Assembly: GCF_000759345.1 (NCBI RefSeq)
Contig: NZ_JPZL01000003.1
Location: forward strand, 310,001 to 374,000
Source: Litchfieldella xinjiangensis
Lineage (GTDB): Bacteria; Pseudomonadota; Gammaproteobacteria; Pseudomonadales; Halomonadaceae
Direction of reading: 5' to 3'
DNA length: 64,000 nt
Below the pieces are notes generated by a model. It saw nothing but the letters and a program-made list of their open reading frames with translations. It did no database searches and was not told the origin of the DNA. A program made the position numbers and the translations under genes. The number at the start of each line of letters is the position of its first letter. Position 1 is the first letter of the stretch. Shown here one piece after another: positions 57,012 to 64,000 of the stretch.

Positions 57012-58306
57012 GGGGCAAGTCCCTCCACGGCGGGGTCATGCATCAGCGGGGCACTATCTTTCACCCCCGGAGGACGAAACACGGGAAATTCGCGCTGGAC
57101 CCAGCGCAGCGCCAGCACCGCCGGGCTGTCCATCAGCAGCCGCGCGACGGGATAGCGCCACAGCAGGCGATCCATGGCGTCGTTGGGCTCATGCGGGGTG
57201 TCACCGATGCCGTCGTCGGACAGGTCCCAACCCAGGTAGTCGCTCCAGTAATTGCCCGACCAGTCCTGCTCGCGAGTAGCGACATACATCACCTGCTGGC
57301 GGTTGGCGATGAAGGCATTGCCTGCCATGACATTGTCTTCCGAGCCGGCGGTGAGATGGATGCCGATGTCACTGGCCTCGAAGCGATTGTCCTCGAAGCG
57401 GTTGAACTGCGAGTTGTAGACGAAGATGGCTTTGCCATCGCCACCGCTGATGCGCCCTTCGCCATCGGCGCCGAGGGGTTGGGTGACGCCGACGATGCGA
57501 TTGCCTTCAAGCCGCGAGTCGGTGATATTGTTCATCAGGATGCCGTAGTTGTCGTCGTAGATGGAGTGGTTGCCGACGACCTCGAGCCGCTTGGATTGCA
57601 TCAGGGCGTACCCGGTCCGGGTCCCGCGCGTGACGTTGTCTTCCAGGCGATTATCGAATGAATACATGTAGTGCACGCCGTATCTCAGGTCATGCAGATG
57701 ATTGTCGCGCAGCACGTTGTGGCGGCTGCTGTCGAGATAGATCCCGTCGCGGGTCTGCGCGACGTCGTTGGCTTCGATGACGGAGTGGCTGACGTTGAAC
57801 AGGTGAATGCCGTTGCCTCGGTCTTGGGAGCGGCGTTCCCGGTCGCCGCGGATGCGGTTGCCGATGACCCGGACATCGCGGGTGCCGTCGAGCCACACGC
57901 CGAAGCCCGGTCCCTGCAGGTGATTGTCGCGAATCTCGCAGCCATGGGCCTCGCGCTTGACGAAGATGGCGGCATCGAGCGCGGTCAAGTCGTGTCCCCA
58001 ATGCTCGATGCGAAGCCCCTCCAGCACGCAGTCTGATGCGCTGACCAGCACGGCATGGCCTTGCCCACCGGCATCGAGGATGGCCCCCGGCTCGCCCTGC
58101 ACGTGCAGGCGGCGGTCGATCGTGACCTGCCCGGGGTAACGCCCTGCAGGTAGTACCAGGCGGTCGCCGTCACTGGCGCGTGCGATCAGTGGCTGTAGCG
58201 GTTCCCCTGGGGTCGCGGTCCATTGGGCCGCGTGCAGGACCCCCGCCATACTCATCAGCCAGAGCATGACGATGAGCCTGATACCGAGCGTTAGGGGGCG
58301 TGACAT
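57008..58306 (-). CDS. nosD: NosD, periplasmic copper-binding beta-helix protein
   Basis: A 432-aa periplasmic protein with a signal peptide (cut near AGVLHA). The body is a right-handed parallel beta-helix with repeats of the type NHLQGPGFGVWLDG, GNRIRGDRERR and SRHNVLRDNHLHDLRYG. It receives copper and passes it to NosZ with NosF and NosY. It follows nosZ after 46 bases. Confidence 0.94.
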   Translation of the reverse strand: MSRPLTLGIRLIVMLWLMSMAGVLHAAQWTATPGEPLQPLIARASDGDRLVLPAGRYPGQVTIDRRLHVQGEPGAILDAGGQGHAVLVSASDCVLEGLRIEHWGHDLTALDAAIFVKREAHGCEIRDNHLQGPGFGVWLDGTRDVRVIGNRIRGDRERRSQDRGNGIHLFNVSHSVIEANDVAQTRDGIYLDSSRHNVLRDNHLHDLRYGVHYMYSFDNRLEDNVTRGTRTGYALMQSKRLEVVGNHSIYDDNYGILMNNITDSRLEGNRIVGVTQPLGADGEGRISGGDGKAIFVYNSQFNRFEDNRFEASDIGIHLTAGSEDNVMAGNAFIANRQQVMYVATREQDWSGNYWSDYLGWDLSDDGIGDTPHEPNDAMDRLLWRYPVARLLMDSPAVLALRWVQREFPVFRPPGVKDSAPLMHDPAVEGLAP

Positions 58307-58352
58307 GGCACTCTCCAGATGCGGGCCGACGTTGCCGGCCCGCCAATGGCCG

Positions 58353-60239
58353 TCAGGCCGGTTCGACCAGCATGCGGCCGGTCATTTCCATGTGCATGGC
58401 GTGGCAGAACCAGTTGCAGTAGTACCAGTGCACGCCTGCGCGGTCCGCAGTGAAGGTGACGCTGGCCGTCTGCTGCGGCCCGATCTCCATTTGTACCCCA
58501 TGATTGACCACGCAGAAGCCATGGGTGAGATCCTCGACCCGGTCCAGGTTGGTGACCACCACCGTGACCTCATCGCCCTGCTTGACCCGGAACTCGGTCA
58601 GGCCGAAGGTCGGCGCGATCGAGGTCATGTAGACGCGAACCTTGTTGCCGTCACGAATCACCTTGCTTTCCTGCTCGAGATTGACGCCGTCGGCCTTGGC
58701 CATGGCGACCGTGTCGGCGAAGAACGGATCGTCACGCTGCCACACCTTGAGCGGATTGATCTGGTCGGCACGCACCAGGATGCAATCGTGCGGTTCGGCA
58801 TAAGTGGGGCCGTCGTGGATGAGCTTCATTTCCTCGCCGGAGATATCGATCAACTGGTCATTCTCGGGACGTAGCGGCCCCACCGGCAGGAAGCGGTCCT
58901 TGGAGAACTTGCTGAGCACCACCAGCCATTTGCCATCGGCGTCGCGCGACTCGGTGAGGCTGGCATGGTTGTGGCCGGGCTGGTAATGCACGTCGAGCTT
59001 CTGGCGCAGATAGGTGACGTCCTCGCCGTTATAGTGGCGAATCGCGTCCTCGATGTTCCACTTGGCGACCTGGCTGTCGATGAACAGCGTGGTATAGCCG
59101 TTGCCACGTCCGTCGAACGTCGTATGCAACGGCCCCAGGCCCAGTTCCGGTTCGCCGACCACGGTGTCGCGTGGCTCGATATTGTCGTTGAACAGATCGG
59201 GCAGCTTGTCGATGGCGATGATGGTCACCGTCGGCGAAAGCTTGCCGTTGGCGATGAAGTACTTGCCGTCCGGCGTGGTATTGAGGCCGTGCGGGTTCTT
59301 GGGCACCGGAATGTAGCGAGTGAAGGCCGAGCCCTTGCGACCGTCGAGGACCGGCACGCTGCTGTCGCCCAGCGTCTTGTAATCGCCCGCGCTCACTGCA
59401 GCCTCGATGGCCTCGACATCGAAGACCACCACCCAGTCGCGCTCGTTGCGCATGGTCTCGGCCAGGGTCATGCCCTTTTCCGAGTTGTAGCAGGTCGCCC
59501 CCACGAAGCGGCCGGTGTAGTCGGCGTCGGTGTTGTCGAGGTTGCCGTCGACGATCACCTGCCAGGCCACGTCCATGCTCTCGGCATCGACCGCGTTGAA
59601 CATGGTCCAGTAGTCCTCGGGGCTGTCGAGGTCGCGGCCGTCGTTGACCTGAGGAATCGGCAATTCACCGTTACAGAACACGTACTTTGTATGCGGGACC
59701 TTCTGCAGGCGCAGGCCGTGGATGGCCTGGACGTTGGGAATGGTGGTGATGCGATCGGTCTTCATCACGTCCAGGCGAATGCGCGCCACACGGGTATTGG
59801 CCTTGTCGTTGATGAACAGATACTTGCCGTCGTAGCGGCCATCGGTCATCGAGATGTGCGGGTGGTGGGAATCGCCATTGAGGAAACGTGCGGAGTCGCC
59901 GAGGATGCGGCGCGATTCGTTGGTGATCCCCCAGCCGGTGGCGCTGTCGGTATTGAATACCGGGATACGCATCAGCTCGCGCATCGAAGGCACCCCCAGC
60001 ACGCGCACCTCTCCGGAGTGACCGCCACTCCAGAAACCGTAGTACTCGTCGAGCTCGCCCGGGGCGATGTTGACACCGTTGGCGGAAGCGGCTTCAGCGT
60101 GACGGCTGCTCAACAGGCTGGCGCCGCCCAGCCCGCCGATCAGGCTGGCACCGGCAACCCCGGCGGCGCTGGTCATGGCGGTATTGCGCAGGAAAAGGCG
60201 ACGGCCGAGATTCTGGAGGGTGTCTTGATGGTCGCTCAT
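58353..60239 (-). CDS. nosZ: Nitrous oxide reductase
   Basis: A 628-aa copper enzyme reducing N2O to N2 in the periplasm. A twin-arginine signal ([16 protein letters not shown], Arg13-Arg14) shows Tat export, the clade I type. The beta-propeller supplies CuZ histidines (for example [21 protein letters not shown]). The C-terminal cupredoxin holds CuA as [12 protein letters not shown], with C608, C612, H616 and M619. It starts 3 bases after nosR and is followed by nosDFYL, the standard clade I cluster. Confidence 0.98.
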   Translation of the reverse strand: MSDHQDTLQNLGRRLFLRNTAMTSAAGVAGASLIGGLGGASLLSSRHAEAASANGVNIAPGELDEYYGFWSGGHSGEVRVLGVPSMRELMRIPVFNTDSATGWGITNESRRILGDSARFLNGDSHHPHISMTDGRYDGKYLFINDKANTRVARIRLDVMKTDRITTIPNVQAIHGLRLQKVPHTKYVFCNGELPIPQVNDGRDLDSPEDYWTMFNAVDAESMDVAWQVIVDGNLDNTDADYTGRFVGATCYNSEKGMTLAETMRNERDWVVVFDVEAIEAAVSAGDYKTLGDSSVPVLDGRKGSAFTRYIPVPKNPHGLNTTPDGKYFIANGKLSPTVTIIAIDKLPDLFNDNIEPRDTVVGEPELGLGPLHTTFDGRGNGYTTLFIDSQVAKWNIEDAIRHYNGEDVTYLRQKLDVHYQPGHNHASLTESRDADGKWLVVLSKFSKDRFLPVGPLRPENDQLIDISGEEMKLIHDGPTYAEPHDCILVRADQINPLKVWQRDDPFFADTVAMAKADGVNLEQESKVIRDGNKVRVYMTSIAPTFGLTEFRVKQGDEVTVVVTNLDRVEDLTHGFCVVNHGVQMEIGPQQTASVTFTADRAGVHWYYCNWFCHAMHMEMTGRMLVEPA

Positions 60240-60242
60240 GCT

Positions 60243-62375
60243 TCATTCCTCATTGACGATGGGGATACGCTGCAGTCCGGCCTGTTTGCCGTCGTCAGTC
60301 GCCGTCCCGGGATAGGTCTCGACACGCCCTGCACGCGAAGACACTCTGGCCGCCTTTTCGAAGCGCTTGCGACGCTTGACCATGGGCGGGCAACGCTGGT
60401 CGTCGTGGTAGGTCACCTGGCAGTCGAGACAGTAGTGGCACTCGTTGGCATTGATGCGGCCGTCGGGATGTATGGCGGCCACTTCGCATTCGTTGGCGCA
60501 GATCTGGCACGGAGTGCCGCAGCTACCGCGGTGGCGCTTGAGCCAATCGAACAGGCGCAGGCGCGAGGGGATCGCCAGCCCGGCGCCCAGCGGACACACG
60601 TAGCGGCAGTAGAACTTGTGATTGAAGGCGGATACCGCAACCAGCGCCAGGGCATACAGGACGAAGGCCCAGTCGCGCTGGAAGCGCAGGGTAATGGCGG
60701 TCTTGAACGGCTCGACCTCGGCGTAGCGCTCGGCGGTGCCCAGGGAGTGCAGGGACACGGCGAATAGCGCCAGCAGGATGATGTACTTGATCGCCCATAG
60801 GCGCTCATGCAACCCGAAAGGCACCTCGATCTGCTTGACGCCGAGCTTGCGTGCCGCCTGGTTGACCAGGTCCTGCAGCGCCCCGAAGGGGCACAGCCAA
60901 CCGCAGTACACCCCGCGGCCCCACAACAGCAGGCTCACCGCCACGAACGACCACAGGATGAACATCATCGGATCGATCAGGAACGACGCCCAGCTGAAGT
61001 CGGTAATCAACGAATTAGTGAAGGTCAGGATGTTGACCACCGACAGCTGGGCCAGGGCATACCAGCCGATGAAGACCAGGGTGTAGACCTTGAAGGCCAG
61101 GCGCAGGGGCCCGAGGATTTGCGGGCGCCGGGTCAGCACGTCCTGGAACAGCATGATCGCGGTCAGCAGGGTCAGGCCTGCGCCGAGCACGGCGATCTGG
61201 AAGGTCTTGTCGCGCCATACCTGGACCCAGATCGGCTCCTCGACCACCGGCTCGGGCCGCTCGACATAGGCCTCGGGAATCGAATAGTCGGCACTGAAGC
61301 GGGTGAATTCGGACGCCAGTGGGCCGGAGGCACGGCGTACCAGCAGTTCGAGCTGCCAGGGGCGACCGGGGTCGAAACCGGCCGACTCGCGGATGATGAA
61401 CATGTCACGCTCGGCCAGTTCGGGCATGCCCGCCAGGTCGAGCCGTCCCAGGCGTTCATGGTCGAGATCGTGGAAACTGACGGTACGACCGTCCTGGATC
61501 ACCTCGATGCGGTCGAAGATACCGCCGCGCACATACCCCGAGCCCTTGAAGGAGTAGTCGCCAATCGCCAGCAGGGCGATGGCGTGTTCGCCTTCCTCGA
61601 GCGACGCCATCAGCGAGTCGTAACCCCGGTCGCCGAGCAGGTTACGCCCCACGCTGGGCGCGTTCAGGTAGGTGTAGTAGAGATCGATGAATGTGCTGTC
61701 GGCCGGCTTGCCGCTCTGTGTGCCTTCAGCCGGGGTGCCGACGAAGGCGGCGTCGACCTCGCCATGGGTCAGGTGCAGCCGGCGGATGCTGCCGTCACCG
61801 GTCAGTGTCTGCCAATCCGCGGCCTCGAAGGTGTCATAGCGCACGCGGGCCGGTGGCAGTGCCGAGGGATCGGCAATCATGCCCAGGCTGGCCGCTACCT
61901 GGCGGGCCGAACGCAGGATCGTGTCGTTGGCCACGATCACCGTGACCGTAGCGCCGGAGATGGCATCGAGGTTGTCGCCGATCTTCAATCGCGTGGTCAC
62001 GCCATGGCCGACATGGGCCGAGGCGAAGTCCTGAAGCCGCTGCTCGGGAATCCCCACCAGCATGATGGGCTCGGCATGGTCGAGCACCCGGGCGAGGACG
62101 ATGCGCGTGTCAGTGTCGATACCCACCAGCAGGTTGATCGGCTTGCCGGAATAAGCCGGTACCGGGGCGATATCGACACTCTCGTAGACATGCCCCAGCA
62201 GCGTGTCGCCGGCATACACCGCGCTCACAGGGAGCGGAGTATCGGCGGTGGAGAGACGGTTGGCGGTGGGAAAGCCCTCCTGCACCTGGGCCAGTTCAAT
62301 GGCCTGGACGGGAAGCACCACGAGCCATGCCAGGAGCCAGAGTAAAAGGGTGAGGCTAACGCGCCGCAGGGACAT
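60243..62375 (-). CDS. nosR: NosR, membrane flavo-iron-sulfur protein supporting NosZ
   Basis: A 710-aa protein with signal peptide (VLPVQA), periplasmic FMN-binding domain (covalent-FMN-type GATVTVIVANDTILRSARQ around 140-160) and then several membrane segments with cytoplasmic GVYCGWLCPFGALQDL and YCRYVCPLGAGL. Two 4Fe-4S clusters follow in CGTPCQICANECEV and ECHYCLDCQVTYH. It passes electrons to NosZ and is needed for its activity. The ATG at 62375 with GGAG six bases ahead is the start; a TTG at 62387 is also in frame. Confidence 0.95.
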   Translation of the reverse strand: MSLRRVSLTLLLWLLAWLVVLPVQAIELAQVQEGFPTANRLSTADTPLPVSAVYAGDTLLGHVYESVDIAPVPAYSGKPINLLVGIDTDTRIVLARVLDHAEPIMLVGIPEQRLQDFASAHVGHGVTTRLKIGDNLDAISGATVTVIVANDTILRSARQVAASLGMIADPSALPPARVRYDTFEAADWQTLTGDGSIRRLHLTHGEVDAAFVGTPAEGTQSGKPADSTFIDLYYTYLNAPSVGRNLLGDRGYDSLMASLEEGEHAIALLAIGDYSFKGSGYVRGGIFDRIEVIQDGRTVSFHDLDHERLGRLDLAGMPELAERDMFIIRESAGFDPGRPWQLELLVRRASGPLASEFTRFSADYSIPEAYVERPEPVVEEPIWVQVWRDKTFQIAVLGAGLTLLTAIMLFQDVLTRRPQILGPLRLAFKVYTLVFIGWYALAQLSVVNILTFTNSLITDFSWASFLIDPMMFILWSFVAVSLLLWGRGVYCGWLCPFGALQDLVNQAARKLGVKQIEVPFGLHERLWAIKYIILLALFAVSLHSLGTAERYAEVEPFKTAITLRFQRDWAFVLYALALVAVSAFNHKFYCRYVCPLGAGLAIPSRLRLFDWLKRHRGSCGTPCQICANECEVAAIHPDGRINANECHYCLDCQVTYHDDQRCPPMVKRRKRFEKAARVSSRAGRVETYPGTATDDGKQAGLQRIPIVNEE

Positions 62376-62397
62376 CCCGATCTCCAAGACAGAGGGG

Positions 62398-62709
62398 TTA
62401 CTGAGTCGGTTCGACCAGGTAGTCGACGGCCGCCGTCACCTGCTCCTCGCTGAGCCCCATCTGGCCGCCCTTGGGAGGCATGGCGTTAAACCCGTTGATG
62501 GCATGGTCGTAGAGCGTCTCGATGCCTTTCTCCAGGCGAGGCGCCCACTGTTCTGCATTGCCACGGATGGGGGCGCCAGCGGCACCGGTCATGTGACAGG
62601 CCATGCAGGCCTGGTTGTAGACGGCTTCGCCGTCGGCGTCCGCCTGCGCCGTGGCGGTGAAAGCGAGCGCGGCGGCGCCGAGCAGGACGCTGACAGTCAG
62701 GGTTCTCAT
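62398..62709 (-). CDS. Small c-type cytochrome (c5-like), first gene of the nos operon
   Basis: A 103-aa periplasmic cytochrome with signal peptide (cut near ATAQA) and one haem site CMACH (C35, C38, H39). A likely Met ligand is in NAMPPKGG. It resembles cytochrome c5/CycB-type electron carriers. It lies 22 bases before nosR with GGAGA ahead of the ATG, so it probably leads the nos transcript and may donate electrons to NosZ or qNOR partners. That role is inference. Confidence 0.85.
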   Translation of the reverse strand: MRTLTVSVLLGAAALAFTATAQADADGEAVYNQACMACHMTGAAGAPIRGNAEQWAPRLEKGIETLYDHAINGFNAMPPKGGQMGLSEEQVTAAVDYLVEPTQ

Positions 62710-62810
62710 AAAATGTCTCCAGTATGCATCTTATCGGCCTATAATTTGCCCGGCTCGGGAACCTCCGGCCAGGCATGCGTTCATGATGCCAGCCAAACTT
62801 ACGTCGAAAC

Positions 62811-62824
62811 TTGACCCCGATCAA
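62811..62824. promoter_or_regulatory. FNR/ANR-like site between the nos operon and hemN
   Basis: TTGACCCCGATCAA matches TTGAT-N4-ATCAA at 9 of 10 positions. It is 140 bases before hemN and 102 bases before the cytochrome gene on the other strand, so one site could serve both units. Confidence 0.75.
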
Positions 62825-62839
62825 AGTGTCATCGGAGGT

Positions 62840-62866
62840 ACCCCTTAAGCTTCCACGACTACCCCT
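62840..62866 (+). promoter_or_regulatory. Two NarL-type heptamers upstream of hemN
   Basis: TACCCCT occurs at 62840-62846 and 62860-62866, both matching the NarL/NarP heptamer TACYYMT. They are 20 bases apart in the same orientation, about two helical turns. Confidence 0.4.
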
Positions 62867-62963
62867 TAGGGGGACCCGACCGGCACTGGCGGGTATGTCA
62901 TACTCCCCGGCATGCGGTGGCTTTCCGGGTTACGCCGCGACTTTCTAGAGGTTGTTTCACGCC

Positions 62964-64000
62964 ATGTCAGACGCTCTGCAGTTCAATCGCCCGCTGGTCG
63001 AGAAGTACGACCGCCCGGGGCCGCGCTACACGTCCTATCCCACCGCGCCGCAGTTCCATTCGGCGTTTGCCGAGGATGACTACCGCGCCGCCGCCGAGCG
63101 CAGCAACCGGGTCGCCACGCCCAAGCCGCTGTCGGCCTACGTGCACATTCCGTTCTGCAAGAGCCTTTGCTACTACTGCGCGTGCAACAAGATCATCACC
63201 CACAACACCGATCGGGCCGCGGAATACCTGGATTGGCTGAAGCACGAGATCGCCGTGCAGGGGGCGCTGTTCGACAATTCACGGCGCATGACCCAGCTGC
63301 ACCTGGGTGGGGGGACGCCGACCTACCTGACCAACGCTCAGCTCGGCGAGCTGATGGCCGCGCTCGACGAGGCGTTTCACTTCGCCCCGCCGGAGGCGCG
63401 TGAGTTTTCCCTCGAGGTCGATCCGCGCACGGTGTCGCCGATCCAGATTCACGAGCTGCGTGCCCTGGGCTTCAATCGCTTGAGCTTCGGCGTGCAGGAC
63501 TTCGACCCCGACGTGCAGAAAGCCGTCAATCGGGTACAGAGCGAGCAACAGGTGGTCGAGCTGGTGGCCGCGGCCCGCGAGGCGGGGTTCCAGTCGGTGA
63601 GTGTCGACCTCATTTACGGACTGCCGCTGCAGACCGTGGCGAGCTTCGACACCACGCTGGACAAGATCATTGCGCTACGCCCCGATCGCATCGCGGCCTA
63701 CAGCTATGCGCACCTGCCGGAGCTGTTCAAGTCGCAGCGCTTGATCCGGCCCGAGGACATGCCGCCTCCCGAGCGCAAGCTCGAACTGCTGGAACTGACC
63801 ATCCAGCGACTGTCCGAGGCCGGCTACGTCTATATCGGCATGGATCACTTTGCGCTGCCCGACGACGAACTCACCCTGGCGCGCGAGAACGGCACCCTGC
63901 AGCGCAACTTCCAAGGCTATTCGACACATGCCGACTGCGACCTGATCGGCCTGGGAATTACCGCCATCGGCAAGGTCGGCGATTCCTACAGCCAGAACGT
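62964..64000 (+). CDS. hemN: HemN, oxygen-independent coproporphyrinogen III dehydrogenase (partial)
   Basis: The first 345 codons of a radical SAM enzyme for anaerobic haem synthesis; the gene runs off the right edge. The N-terminal arm RPLVEKYDRPGPRYTSYPTA, absent from HemW, marks true HemN. The cluster motif is HIPFCKSLCYYCACN, and GGGTP follows. The upstream FNR/ANR-like and NarL-like sites fit the low-oxygen need for this enzyme. The ATG at 62964 gives the usual start. Confidence 0.95.
   Translation, partial: MSDALQFNRPLVEKYDRPGPRYTSYPTAPQFHSAFAEDDYRAAAERSNRVATPKPLSAYVHIPFCKSLCYYCACNKIITHNTDRAAEYLDWLKHEIAVQGALFDNSRRMTQLHLGGGTPTYLTNAQLGELMAALDEAFHFAPPEAREFSLEVDPRTVSPIQIHELRALGFNRLSFGVQDFDPDVQKAVNRVQSEQQVVELVAAAREAGFQSVSVDLIYGLPLQTVASFDTTLDKIIALRPDRIAAYSYAHLPELFKSQRLIRPEDMPPPERKLELLELTIQRLSEAGYVYIGMDHFALPDDELTLARENGTLQRNFQGYSTHADCDLIGLGITAIGKVGDSYSQN

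Noticed and set aside
58965-60767. 600-aa plus-strand frame antisense to nosZ and nosR
   Set aside because: Complete overlap with two confidently identified genes and no recognisable motif; it results from GC-rich codon usage.

Overview
The window is about 64 kb of GC-rich DNA (AT-rich only around the origin) from a gammaproteobacterium. The sequence best fits Halomonadaceae, a Halomonas-like halophile. The reasons are the gene order around oriC, acidic proteins, an LPS-core (hldD/waaF/waaC-like/hldE/waaA/kdkA) gene set, the order zapA-6S RNA-fau beside ygfB-pepP-ubiH-ubiI, and a full nosRZDFYL cluster. The genus is inferred, not proven.

Layout: 0-6.7 kb holds the end of a probable rdgB, then hemW, an OmpA-type lipoprotein, rlmJ, and on the minus strand rpmH-rnpA-yidC-mnmE without a yidD. 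6.86-7.14 kb is the probable replication origin, with DnaA boxes and an AT-rich stretch, followed by dnaA-dnaN-recF-gyrB. Four parS-type partition sites lie between 10.37 and 14.24 kb: two inside recF, one after gyrB and one in the gmhB leader. gmhB and glyQS follow. 17.5-28.6 kb is an LPS inner-core locus with alternating strands and almost no intergenic DNA. 28.6-41.6 kb is housekeeping: rpiA, ilvA, a 31-aa membrane peptide gene, fau, 6S RNA, zapA, ygfB-pepP-ubiH-ubiI, ctpA, envC and gpmI.

41.7-47.8 kb is more accessory: a 33-aa ORF with its own terminator, a 535-residue acidic beta-rich protein of unknown function, a TauE/SafE-type transporter, a GMC oxidoreductase with an operator-like repeat, and an HDOD-GGDEF protein. 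48-62.7 kb is a nitric oxide and nitrous oxide island. It holds an NsrR regulon (ybaN-nsrR-membrane protein, with a divergent 134-aa gene), a NorR/sigma-54 unit (ytfE-norZ, divergent norR) and cytochrome c-nosRZDFYL. The window ends inside hemN, whose upstream region carries FNR/ANR-like and NarL-like sites.

How the genes cooperate: the regulatory sites suggest NO is sensed twice. NsrR (Fe-S repressor) controls one pair of divergent units. NorR (sigma-54 activator) controls YtfE and the quinol NO reductase, which makes N2O. NosZ, supplied with electrons by NosR and possibly the small cytochrome, reduces N2O to N2. No nitrate or nitrite reductase genes are in the window. I saw no tRNA, rRNA, insertion sequence or CRISPR array. 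The only gene-free stretch over 300 bases is the oriC region.
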